NCBI RefSeq assembly: GCF_019239235.1 | Contig: NZ_JAAZTS010000019.1 | Span: forward strand, 1 to 60,507 | From: Caecibacteroides pullorum | GTDB taxonomy: Bacteria > Bacteroidota > Bacteroidia > Bacteroidales > Bacteroidaceae | Length of the DNA stretch: 60,507 nucleotides | Reading direction: 5' to 3' | In this document: positions 26,560 to 34,427 of the stretch, piece by piece | How positions within the stretch are numbered: the stretch's first letter is position 1 | Layout of the letters: each line of letters starts with the position of its first letter | Made by a program: the position numbers and the translations under genes | Notes under the pieces: generated by a model | What the model saw: the letters and a program-made list of their open reading frames with translations, nothing else | What the model was told of the DNA's origin: nothing | Databases searched by the model: none

Positions 26560-26730
26560 CTCTTATTCCTCCTTTGTTTACTATGAATGACATTGCAAAT
26601 GTAGCCAGCATTCGAACAAATAGAAAACAGAATAGACCAATAGGAAACTTTTGACGATAAAACCTAAAAAATCTGGCATCTGAATGTAATTTATCCAACC
26701 CGACAACGACTAATAAAAGAAACTTAAGAT

Positions 26731-27126
26731 ATGATTAAACAAGACTACCTGATACGCATGATACAGCAAATCGTCTCTATGATTGTAGAGGCGCTGCTAC
26801 ACAAGAAAAAAATCCGCCAGAAGGAATGGGAAGACTACGATCACCTGACGAGACAGATATTGGGGACAGACACCCGCGACTTGCTCAACACCAGTGCCGA
26901 CGAACTAATTGCCCGCCATGCCGACACGCCCGACGGTATGGAGAAACTGGAGTTGGCCGCCGTCAACATGCTGAAGCTGGCCGAAGAAGTAGATGAAGAC
27001 AATCCTCTACTGAAATCACGCCTCCGACAGGAAGGCATCCAACTGTTAAAATATATCCAGCAGCATAGCGACAACTATTCGCTCCAACGAGAATTTCTCA
27101 TTGGCCTGCTGGAAACAAACCATTGA
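26731..27126 (+). CDS. Small helical protein, DUF6483-like
   Basis: A 131-residue, acidic, all-helical soluble protein beginning MIKQDYLIRMIQQIVSMIVE. The start resembles DUF6483, a family of unknown function with TPR-like helices in Bacteroidetes and Firmicutes. No signal peptide. Monocistronic and divergent from the Spy-like gene. Confidence 0.65.
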   Translation: MIKQDYLIRMIQQIVSMIVEALLHKKKIRQKEWEDYDHLTRQILGTDTRDLLNTSADELIARHADTPDGMEKLELAAVNMLKLAEEVDEDNPLLKSRLRQEGIQLLKYIQQHSDNYSLQREFLIGLLETNH

Positions 27127-27185
27127 TTTACGCCTCGCAAAACAGCCTTTTCGAGTATGGATTGCATAGTTTTAGTAAAAGCCTC

Positions 27186-27599
27186 CTATCCATTCGTTTT
27201 ATCTAATTCCTTCCGCCGCTTCTCCAAAATCCGCACGAACTCTTTTTCATTGGTAGGCTGGAGGGCATCGTGCTTGCCATCTTTATAGACTACCAGCACA
27301 TAGTGCACCAACGCACGCCCTCCCACTTGCATGGACGAACGACACTCCACTGACACAATCTCGGCTAACGAACGCTCACGTCTGCGCGAAAAACGTCCTT
27401 CATAAATGATCAGCTGACCATCTGTTGTCAATGTATAAGTAGTATGAATGATTTTTTCGATGAAATGAAGCAACAGGATACCCCATAGCACAGCTATCAA
27501 GATGTACTTCACCCACAAGCAATAAACCAGCATGAACGTAAACATAAGCAGCGCCAGATAACGGGCTGCACCCACTCGGGCATGGAATACTCTGTCCAT
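27186..27599 (-). CDS. Membrane-anchored bacterial PH-domain-like protein
   Basis: A 137-residue protein with two adjacent N-terminal hydrophobic segments (RYLALLMFTFMLVYCLWV, YILIAVLWGILLLHF) followed by a cytoplasmic beta-domain (YTLTTDGQLIIYEGRFSRRR, SLAEIVSVECRSSM). That order is typical of small bacterial PH (DUF304/YdbS-like) proteins. Function unknown. Divergent from nadB. Confidence 0.65.
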   Translation of the reverse strand: MDRVFHARVGAARYLALLMFTFMLVYCLWVKYILIAVLWGILLLHFIEKIIHTTYTLTTDGQLIIYEGRFSRRRERSLAEIVSVECRSSMQVGGRALVHYVLVVYKDGKHDALQPTNEKEFVRILEKRRKELDKTNG

Positions 27600-27671
27600 A
27601 GTTTCTTCTTTTTTTTGCGGTAAAGGTATGGATTTTCGGTGGCAAAGCGCACAAACAACGCACTTATTTTG

Positions 27672-27679
27672 TAGATTTG
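27672..27679 (+). promoter_or_regulatory. -7 box of nadB
   Basis: TAGATTTG, 22 nt before the ATG, matches TAnnTTTG. There is no clear -33 element. Confidence 0.6.
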
Positions 27680-27701
27680 CAACCTGCTAATACACATTGT
27701 T

Positions 27702-29294
27702 ATGGTAAGAAAGTTCGATTTCCTCGTCATCGGCTCTGGAATAGCCGGTATGAGCTTCGCCCTGAAAGTGGCGGAAAAGGGGACGGTAGCCCTCATCTGT
27801 AAGGCCGGAATGGAAGAGGCCAACACGTATTTTGCACAGGGAGGCATCGCCTCGGTGACCAATCTGGCCGTGGACAACTTCGACAAGCACATCGAAGACA
27901 CCATGATAGCCGGCGACTGGATCAGCGACCGTGCCGCCGTGGAGAAGGTGGTGCGTAATGCCCCCGAACAGATCAAGGAGCTCATCCACTGGGGCGTGAA
28001 CTTCGACAAAAAGGAAGACGGGACATTCGACCTGCACAAAGAAGGCGGTCACTCTGAATTCCGCATCCTGCACCACAAGGACAACACGGGAGCCGAGATA
28101 CAGACTTCGCTCATCGAAGCTGTGAAAAGGCATCCCAACATCAGTATATTCACCGACCACTATGCAGTGGAAATCATCACACAGCACCATCTGGGCATCA
28201 TCGTGACGCGCTACACGCCGGGCATCAAGTGCTATGGCGCCTATGTACTGAACGAGAATACGGGCGAAGTGGACACCTTCCTCTCCAAGATAACCGTCAT
28301 GGCTACGGGAGGCTGTGAGGCCGTTTACCGCCACACCACCAACCCGCTGGTGGCTACAGGCGACGGCATTGCCATGGTCTACCGCGCCAAGGGAGCGGTG
28401 AAGGACATGGAATTCATCCAGTTCCACCCCACGGCCCTCTACCATCCAGGCGACCGTCCCTCGTTCCTCATCACCGAGGCCATGCGCGGCTACGGCGGCG
28501 TACTCCGCACAATGGACGGCAAAGAGTTCATGCAGAAGTATGACCCGCGCTTGTCGCTCGCCCCGCGTGACATCGTAGCTCGTGCCATCGACAACGAAAT
28601 GAAGCTCCGCGGCGAAGACCATGTCTACCTGGACGTGACCCACAAAGACCCCGAAGAAACGAAGCGCCACTTCCCCAACATCTATCAGAAGTGCCTCAGC
28701 ATCGGTATCGACATTACAAAAGACTATATCCCTGTAGCACCTGCTGCTCACTACCTCTGCGGAGGCATCAAGGTGGACCTCGACGGGCAGAGCAGCATCC
28801 GTCGCCTCTATGCCATCGGAGAATGTTCGTGCACAGGCCTGCACGGCGGTAACCGTCTGGCCTCGAACTCGCTCATCGAAGCCGTGGTCTATGCCGACGC
28901 GGCTGCCAAGCATGCCTTGAGCGTGCTGGAGCGTTACGACTTCAACGAAGACATCCCCGAATGGAACGACGAGGGCACCATCAGTAACGAAGAGCGTGTA
29001 CTTATCACACAGAGCATGAAGGAGGTGAACCAGATTATGGAGTCGTATGTGGGCATCGTGCGCAGTAACGTGCGCCTCACCCGCGCTTGGAACCGCCTGG
29101 ACATCCTCTATGAGGAGACTGAACGCCTCTTCAAGCGTTGCAAGGCCACGCGCGAGCTATGCGAACTGCGCAACATGATCAATGTGGGTTACCTCATCAC
29201 GAAGCAAGCTATGGAGCGCAAGGAAAGCCGCGGCCTGCACTACACCATTGACTATCCGCACCACGCCGACGAAGCCGACGGAAAGAAAAAATAA
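27702..29294 (+). CDS. nadB: L-aspartate oxidase
   Basis: A 530-residue FAD enzyme that oxidises L-aspartate to iminoaspartate, the first step of de novo NAD synthesis. The partner quinolinate synthase is at 46029-46967. FAD-binding GSGIAGMSFAL (11-21) and FAQGGIASV are present. Catalytic blocks GAVKDMEFIQFHPTAL and LAPRDIVARAID are intact, as is the EC-STGLHG-type block ECSCTGLHGGNRLASNSL. The C-terminal helical domain is complete. nadA and nadB are 17 kb apart here rather than in an operon. Confidence 0.96.
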   Translation: MVRKFDFLVIGSGIAGMSFALKVAEKGTVALICKAGMEEANTYFAQGGIASVTNLAVDNFDKHIEDTMIAGDWISDRAAVEKVVRNAPEQIKELIHWGVNFDKKEDGTFDLHKEGGHSEFRILHHKDNTGAEIQTSLIEAVKRHPNISIFTDHYAVEIITQHHLGIIVTRYTPGIKCYGAYVLNENTGEVDTFLSKITVMATGGCEAVYRHTTNPLVATGDGIAMVYRAKGAVKDMEFIQFHPTALYHPGDRPSFLITEAMRGYGGVLRTMDGKEFMQKYDPRLSLAPRDIVARAIDNEMKLRGEDHVYLDVTHKDPEETKRHFPNIYQKCLSIGIDITKDYIPVAPAAHYLCGGIKVDLDGQSSIRRLYAIGECSCTGLHGGNRLASNSLIEAVVYADAAAKHALSVLERYDFNEDIPEWNDEGTISNEERVLITQSMKEVNQIMESYVGIVRSNVRLTRAWNRLDILYEETERLFKRCKATRELCELRNMINVGYLITKQAMERKESRGLHYTIDYPHHADEADGKKK

Positions 29295-29296
29295 AA

Positions 29297-29322
29297 AGTC
29301 TTCTGTAAACATTAAGAAGACT
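29297..29322 (+). terminator. Small hairpin after nadB
   Basis: Inverted repeat AGTCTTCT / AGAAGACT with a 10-nt loop, just after the stop codon. No T-run. Confidence 0.45.
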
Positions 29323-29398
29323 CCCCTCATTGGTCCCAGATGGCCATAGAATTGGACGCAAACTTAATTTTGCAACCTATAACAAGCATATAATAAAA

Positions 29399-29441
29399 AC
29401 GACCCATTGGCCTGTCTATGCGACTTCTGCCAATGGGTCGT
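29399..29441. terminator. Bidirectional hairpin between nadB and rubrerythrin
   Basis: A perfect 13-bp stem (ACGACCCATTGGC and its complement), 17-nt loop, preceded by an A-run that gives a T-run to the minus-strand transcript. Confidence 0.8.
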
Positions 29442-29476
29442 TACTTATAGAATATAGAATGGAGATAATCCAAATC

Positions 29477-30055
29477 TTACCAGTTTTCCTTCTTCACTTC
29501 GAAGTAAGCCTGCGGATGGAGACAAGCGGGACATAACTCAGGAGCTTCCTTACCTACATAGATAAATCCACAGTTACGGCACTGCCATACCACTTCGCCT
29601 TCCTTAGCAAATACAGTAGCATTCTGGATATTGTTTACGAAAGCTTGGTAGCGTTCTTCGTGTCCCTTCTCAGCTACAGCAATGTTGCGGTACATCAAAG
29701 CGATTTCGGGGAAACCTTCCTCATCGGCGATGTCAGCAAACTTGGGATAATCGAGCGACCACTCTTCGTGCTCACCTGCAGCAGCTGCCTGAAGGTTTTC
29801 GAGCGTCGTGCCGATAACACCTGCGGGATAGCTGGCCGTAATCTCTACCATACCACCCTCGAGCCACTTGAACATGCGTTTAGCGTGTTCCTTTTCCTGA
29901 TCGGCTGTTTCCATGAAGATAGCAGCAATCTGTTCGTAACCTTCTTTCTTAGCTACACTGGCAAAGTAAGTGTAACGCATGCGTGCCTGCGATTCGCCGG
30001 CAAACGAAGTCATCAGATTCTTCTCTGTGCGGGTTCCTTTGATACTCTTAGTCAT
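29477..30055 (-). CDS. rbr: Rubrerythrin
   Basis: A 192-residue cytoplasmic non-heme iron peroxidase for peroxide detoxification in anaerobes. The N-terminal four-helix diiron domain shows the ligand motifs ESQARMRYTYF and EKEHAK, with a second E-x-x-H pair in EKGHEERY. The C-terminal rubredoxin-like domain has CRNCG and CPACLHP. I use the ATG at 30055 (MTKSIKGTRTEKN). Two extra residues are possible. The promoter -7 box is the complement of CAAATGTA at 30111-30118. Confidence 0.94.
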   Translation of the reverse strand: MTKSIKGTRTEKNLMTSFAGESQARMRYTYFASVAKKEGYEQIAAIFMETADQEKEHAKRMFKWLEGGMVEITASYPAGVIGTTLENLQAAAAGEHEEWSLDYPKFADIADEEGFPEIALMYRNIAVAEKGHEERYQAFVNNIQNATVFAKEGEVVWQCRNCGFIYVGKEAPELCPACLHPQAYFEVKKENW

Positions 30056-30259
30056 AATCATTCAGTTTTTAAAAGGGTTAATATTTTGTTTTTGTTGATT
30101 TCTTACGTTGCAAATGTAGGAAAAAGACTTCAAATGCCTTATCTCCAACCTTATCGGATTTTTCTATCACTTCATAAACAAAATCTATTATACAGTAGAA
30201 ACCTAGTTGTATTAACAATAATTGTCGTCATCCATACGCTATAAAAAAACAAATGTCAC

Positions 30260-30267
30260 TATCTTTG
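30260..30267 (+). promoter_or_regulatory. -7 box of the DUF4884 gene
   Basis: TATCTTTG, 34 nt upstream of the ATG. Confidence 0.6.
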
Positions 30268-30301
30268 GGTTCATAGAAACCTCATAAATATTCCATCCTC
30301 C

Positions 30302-30604
30302 ATGAAAAAAAATCTCAGTTCTCTCCTTTTGCTGGCTTTGGCCTGCATTTGTTTTTCCGCCTGTTTCGTACAACGTTCCGTTTCGGTCGACAAAGCCGCC
30401 AATAACCCCGACTATACTGTCAGTTACCTCTTCGAACACGACGGATGCCGTGTATATCGCTTTTATGATACATATTCGTCCAGCTATGTTTATTTCACCA
30501 CACAAGGCGACGTAACCGCCATCCCCAACGACTCCACACGCCAGCAAACGGTCACTTACCGCCAATGGAATGACAGCGTATTCACAAAAAAAGCAGAGCA
30601 ATAG
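30302..30604 (+). CDS. Small lipoprotein, DUF4884-like
   Basis: A 100-residue lipoprotein. The signal peptide MKKNLSSLLLLALACICFSAC ends in a lipobox with Cys21. The mature part is a single small beta-domain (YTVSYLFEHDGCRVYRFYDT, YVYFTTQGDVTAI). It matches, by recall, the Bacteroides family DUF4884, function unknown. It ends in TAG, showing that amber is an ordinary stop here. Confidence 0.7.
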   Translation: MKKNLSSLLLLALACICFSACFVQRSVSVDKAANNPDYTVSYLFEHDGCRVYRFYDTYSSSYVYFTTQGDVTAIPNDSTRQQTVTYRQWNDSVFTKKAEQ

Positions 30605-30696
30605 CAACTATTTGCTTTATTTTACCTAAATTTGCACCCTCGTTTTCGGAATCACAACAAACTCAATAGGTAAAATAAAGTTCTATTAAACAGAAA

Positions 30697-32373
30697 ATGA
30701 AAGCGTTCGAATTCAAGCCGAAACTCTACACGGCGCTGAAGAATTATTCTAAAGAAATGTTTATGGCCGACCTCATGGCCGGCATCATTGTGGGCATCGT
30801 AGCCCTTCCATTGGCTATTGCTTTCGGCATCGCGTCGGGTGTATCGCCCGAGAAAGGTATTGTAACCGCCATCATTGCGGGTTTCATCATTTCCCTGCTG
30901 GGCGGTAGCAAGGTGCAGATCGGCGGACCTACAGGTGCATTTATCGTTATCATTTATGGCATCATCCAGCAATATGGTGAGGCGGGCCTCATCGTAGCTA
31001 CGCTGATGGCAGGTGTCATCCTGGTGCTGCTGGGTGTATTCAAATTGGGAGCAGTCATCAAATTCATCCCCTATCCCATCATTGTGGGTTTTACAAGCGG
31101 TATTGCCGTTACCATCTTCACTACACAGGTGGCCGATGTATTCGGCCTTCAGTTTGGCGACGAGAAGGTGCCTGGCGACTTTGTAGGTAAATGGCTGGTC
31201 TATTTCAGACACTTTGATACAGTGAATTGGTGGAACACACTGGTGAGCATAGTAAGTATCGCTATCATCGCCATGACACCCAGGTTCTCTAAAAAAATAC
31301 CCGGCTCGCTCATCGCCATCGTAGTGGTAACGTTGGCTGTCTGGCTGATGAAGACCTACGGCGGTATTACCTGCATCGACACCATCGGCGACCGCTTCAG
31401 CATCCGTGCCGAGCTGCCCGATGCCGCTATCCCCGCATTGGATTGGGAAGCTGTAAAGAACCTCTTCCCCGTAGCCGTGACCATCGCTGTGCTAGGTGCC
31501 ATTGAATCGTTGCTTTCAGCTACCGTTGCCGATGGTATGATTGGCGACAAACATGACTCAAACACGGAGCTTATCGCACAGGGAGCGGCCAACATCATTA
31601 CACCGCTCTTCGGCGGCATCCCTGCCACAGGAGCTATCGCACGTACCATGGCCAACATAAACAATGGCGGTAAGTCACCTGTGGCTGGCATCGTACATGC
31701 CATCGTACTGCTGCTCATCCTACTGTTGCTCATGCCGCTGGCCCAATACATCCCCATGGGCTGCCTGGCGGGCGTACTGGTTGTAGTATCCTATAACATG
31801 AGCGGCTGGCGTACATTCAAGGCACTGCTCCGCAATCCGAAGTCGGACGTCACGGTGCTGCTCATCACCTTCTTCCTGACCGTCATCTTCGACCTGACCG
31901 TAGCCATTGAAATGGGTCTGGTCATTGCTTGCGTGCTCTTCATGCGCCGTGTGATGGAGACAACAGAAATCTCGGTCATCAAAGACGAGATAGACCCCAG
32001 CAAGGAATCGGATATCGCCACGAGCGAGGAACATCTTATCATCCCGCAGGGTGTGGAGGTATACGAAATCAACGGTCCTTATTTCTTTGGCATCGCCACC
32101 AAGTTCGAGGAAATGATGGCGCAAATGGGCGACCGACCCAAAGTACGTGTCATCCGCATGCGTAAGGTGCCGTTCATCGACTCCACGGGTATTCACAATC
32201 TGGAGAACCTCTGCCGCATGTCACAAAAGGAAAAGATAACTATCGTCCTCTCGGGTGTCAACGAAAAGGTACACAAGGTACTGGAGAAATCGGGCTTCTA
32301 CGAACTGCTGGGCGAAGAAAACATCTGTCCAAACATCAATGTAGCGCTGGAGCGGGCCAAGAAGTTATTGTAA
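30697..32373 (+). CDS. SulP-family inorganic anion transporter with STAS domain
   Basis: A 558-residue inner-membrane transporter. About 10-14 membrane segments fill residues 20-430, starting with the family signature MADLMAGIIVGIVALPLAIAF. The conserved block GGPTGAFIVIIYGII follows. A cytoplasmic STAS domain begins near residue 450 and contains IDSTGIHNLENL. SulP members carry sulfate, bicarbonate or dicarboxylates. The substrate is not evident from context. The -7 box TAAATTTG is at 30627-30634. Confidence 0.93.
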   Translation: MKAFEFKPKLYTALKNYSKEMFMADLMAGIIVGIVALPLAIAFGIASGVSPEKGIVTAIIAGFIISLLGGSKVQIGGPTGAFIVIIYGIIQQYGEAGLIVATLMAGVILVLLGVFKLGAVIKFIPYPIIVGFTSGIAVTIFTTQVADVFGLQFGDEKVPGDFVGKWLVYFRHFDTVNWWNTLVSIVSIAIIAMTPRFSKKIPGSLIAIVVVTLAVWLMKTYGGITCIDTIGDRFSIRAELPDAAIPALDWEAVKNLFPVAVTIAVLGAIESLLSATVADGMIGDKHDSNTELIAQGAANIITPLFGGIPATGAIARTMANINNGGKSPVAGIVHAIVLLLILLLLMPLAQYIPMGCLAGVLVVVSYNMSGWRTFKALLRNPKSDVTVLLITFFLTVIFDLTVAIEMGLVIACVLFMRRVMETTEISVIKDEIDPSKESDIATSEEHLIIPQGVEVYEINGPYFFGIATKFEEMMAQMGDRPKVRVIRMRKVPFIDSTGIHNLENLCRMSQKEKITIVLSGVNEKVHKVLEKSGFYELLGEENICPNINVALERAKKLL

Positions 32374-32396
32374 ACAGACAACCTCTGCATATAAAG

Positions 32397-32440
32397 AATG
32401 TGCCAAAAACGAGTAATTTCTGTTTTTGGCACATTTTATT
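32397..32440. terminator. Terminator after the SulP gene
   Basis: A perfect 14-bp stem (AATGTGCCAAAAAC and its complement), 11-nt loop, then a T-rich tail. Convergent position. Confidence 0.85.
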
Positions 32441-32475
32441 TTAAAGATCCACAACGATCTTAAATATATCGACCA

Positions 32476-33054
32476 CTACTCCTCGAACTGATCCAGCAGC
32501 TCTTTGCACCTTTCCACATGCTTTTTATATTGAAACAGAGCTATCACAATGGCAACAATGATGGAAACAATGCCCGACACGGTAATAAGCTGTACGGTAG
32601 CAGGATCGTCCGCTTGAGCATACAGGCGCATAAAGATGTAGGTGAGCATGGCGGTCAGGGGAATTATGCCGACAAGGAGCGACCCCGTGTAAAATCTGCG
32701 ATAACCGGTAATCTTTTCTGTAACCGTCCGCACATCGTCGTCCAGCAGATGGTTCATGCCCAATTTGCGGCTGACCCACAGGCTGACACCCAAATCGACC
32801 AAAGCCCACAATGACACCAATATGCCAAACAGCAGAGGCCAATCTATGTTGACACAAATCACAATAATCATGGGTACCGTCAGGACATCACCCAACATTC
32901 GGTCTCTGATTTCCTTGCTGATGGCCATCGCAGGCCGTTTCCTGAGGGATTTGAAAAACTTTTCGTTCAACGTTTCCTGCTTTTCCAACCCTTCCTTAAA
33001 CACGTTATACTCCGATTTCAGTGTCTGAAGTTCTTTTTCGATATTGATTTCCAT
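32476..33054 (-). CDS. Membrane protein paired with sigma factor 2 (candidate anti-sigma)
   Basis: A 192-residue protein with a charged N-terminal helix of about 55 residues (MEINIEKELQTLKSEYNVFK, then EKFFKSLRKRPA) and four hydrophobic segments (VLTVPMIIVICVNI, LLFGILVSLWALVDLGVSL, TGSLLVGIIPLTAMLTYIF, LITVSGIVSIIVAIVIALF). The end is charged. It starts 12 nt after the sigma gene, the same gap and topology as the pair at 22663-23730. Sequence identity between the two partners is low, so the resemblance is architectural. Confidence 0.7.
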   Translation of the reverse strand: MEINIEKELQTLKSEYNVFKEGLEKQETLNEKFFKSLRKRPAMAISKEIRDRMLGDVLTVPMIIVICVNIDWPLLFGILVSLWALVDLGVSLWVSRKLGMNHLLDDDVRTVTEKITGYRRFYTGSLLVGIIPLTAMLTYIFMRLYAQADDPATVQLITVSGIVSIIVAIVIALFQYKKHVERCKELLDQFEE

Positions 33055-33066
33055 ACGATTCGTTTT

Positions 33067-33549
33067 TTAGATGTTAGACATTTTTTTGAGTTGTTCCTTG
33101 ATGCGAACCAACTTGAACGAGACATTCTTGACAGAAATACCCAGGATAGCGCCAATCTCGTCGTAGCTCAGGCCTTCGAGCCACAACAGAACGACGCTTC
33201 TGTCGACCAGTCCCAATGCATTGATCCGCTTATAAAGCTGCTTTATCTGCAAATTCTTTTCCAGACTTCTCCCTTCCGAAGGAAAACTCGTACCCAAGTC
33301 CAGCCGTTCGCGCTGCTTCTTCTGGCGGTTGCTGAAGTTGATACAGTAGTTCAGGCTGACGCGATAAATCCACGTTCGGATATCGCTCTTCCCCTCGAAG
33401 GCATCGAAGCCCTGCCACAAGCGGACGAGAATGTCCTGATAGAGATCGTTCACCTCGTCCGTATCGTTCGAAAACATGTAGCAGACGGTGTAAATAGTCC
33501 GCTCATGCTCTCGGATGATATTTATGAATTGTTGTTCTTTCGCATTCAT
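33067..33549 (-). CDS. ECF-type RNA polymerase sigma factor 2
   Basis: A 160-residue sigma factor. Region 2 shows NDLYQDILVRLWQGFDAFEGKSDIRTWIYRVSLNYCINF. Region 4 shows LVDRSVVLLWLEGLSYDEIGAILGISVKNVSFKLVRIKEQLK. It is the first gene of a two-gene operon with the membrane partner. The upstream 450 bases contain repeats but no clear minus-strand -7 box near the ATG, which could mean an autoregulated, alternative promoter. Confidence 0.9.
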   Translation of the reverse strand: MNAKEQQFINIIREHERTIYTVCYMFSNDTDEVNDLYQDILVRLWQGFDAFEGKSDIRTWIYRVSLNYCINFSNRQKKQRERLDLGTSFPSEGRSLEKNLQIKQLYKRINALGLVDRSVVLLWLEGLSYDEIGAILGISVKNVSFKLVRIKEQLKKMSNI

Positions 33550-33762
33550 TTCACATGCTGTTTTTACTTATTAGACCACAAAGCGACCTGAAAACTATAC
33601 GTTCACACCCATTATTTTGATTCATTCATCTCCATTCAATGAAGTTTCAAAGTAAGCGTCTCATAACAAACAAGTTATGGTGAACGATTCACATAGAAAA
33701 GGACTTTATCTTTTCAAAAGACGGGATTGCGAAACAAAATAAATTGCTTTCACCCGAAAAAG

Positions 33763-33825
33763 CAATGCTTTACGAAGGATAAAACTATGTTTTACGGAAG
33801 GTAAAACTATGCTTTACGAAAAGCC
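33763..33825. repeat. 22-bp tandem repeat of small palindromes
   Basis: Units at 33763-33784, 33785-33806 and 33807-33825 share CTATGCTTTACGAAGG-TAAAA. Each junction can form TAAAAcTATGyTTTA-type mini-hairpins. Related inverted TAAAGTGCCACTTTA (33867-33881) and TAAAGTCCCTCTTTA follow. No gene lies in 33550-34047 apart from the DUF3836 promoter. Confidence 0.7.
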
Positions 33826-33939
33826 ATAAATATCCTTCCGCCTCGCAACCATGAACATGGTTCTCGTAAAGTGCCACTTTAGCTTGCTAAAGTCCCTCTT
33901 TACGACACTCATGTTGATGTTACTGACGGCAAACAGGCA

Positions 33940-33972
33940 TTAACCTAAGCTTAACGTAGCCTTAACCTGAAA
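33940..33972 (+). promoter_or_regulatory. Three in-phase 11-bp TTAAC repeats (operator A)
   Basis: Direct repeats TTAACCTAAGC, TTAACGTAGCC and TTAACCTGAAA abut each other at one per helical turn. They end 16 bp before the -7 box TACCTTTG (33989-33996) and cover the -33 region. The same arrangement is found at 35933-35965. Confidence 0.75.
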
Positions 33973-34047
33973 GCTCCTTGCATCGCCCTACCTTTGCGAC
34001 ATCGAAACAAAAAAAAGGAATGTCTAACTATAAAAACTGAAACGAAT

Positions 34048-34329
34048 ATGATTACCAATCTCATCATGGCCATTTTGATTTCGGCCGCAGGCGTATCTAC
34101 CAACTTGGTGTACAACGTAAAAATGGAAAACAACCGACTGGCGAACAAGGAAGTGTTCAGCGTGGAAAACGGAAAGTACCTGAAACGCCTCTTCAAGATG
34201 GACTTCACCTACAATGCACAAGGACAGGTGACAGACAAGAAGACCTACGTGTGGAGCGACGCCCGCCAAAACTACGTCCTCCAACAGACGGAAACCTTCA
34301 ATCCGACCGACGACAAACAGGCTGAATAA
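34048..34329 (+). CDS. Small secreted DUF3836-like protein, second paralogue
   Basis: A 93-residue protein with an N-terminal hydrophobic signal (MITNLIMAILISAAGVSTNL) and a short domain (NVKMENNRLANKEVFSVENG, FTYNAQGQVTDKKTYVWSDA) similar to the protein at 12840-13232. It is shorter than that paralogue and ends in an acidic tail. Its promoter carries the TTAAC triad, so it is probably induced by the same regulator as the TraB/GumN gene at 36014. Function unknown. Confidence 0.75.
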   Translation: MITNLIMAILISAAGVSTNLVYNVKMENNRLANKEVFSVENGKYLKRLFKMDFTYNAQGQVTDKKTYVWSDARQNYVLQQTETFNPTDDKQAE

Positions 34330-34347
34330 CCGCGCTTGAAGTCTGAC

Positions 34348-34416
34348 TTTACATACACTTGTCCCCCGAAACGCACCATTTGTAGACAGCCGTTTCGGGG
34401 GACAAGTGTATGTAAA
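34348..34416. terminator. Perfect 26-bp-stem hairpin between convergent genes
   Basis: Arms 34348-34373 and 34391-34416 are fully complementary around a 17-nt loop. The stem contains TTGTCCCCCGAAACG. It separates the DUF3836 gene from the DUF1593 gene. Confidence 0.85.
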
Positions 34417-34427
34417 CAAAAGACTAT

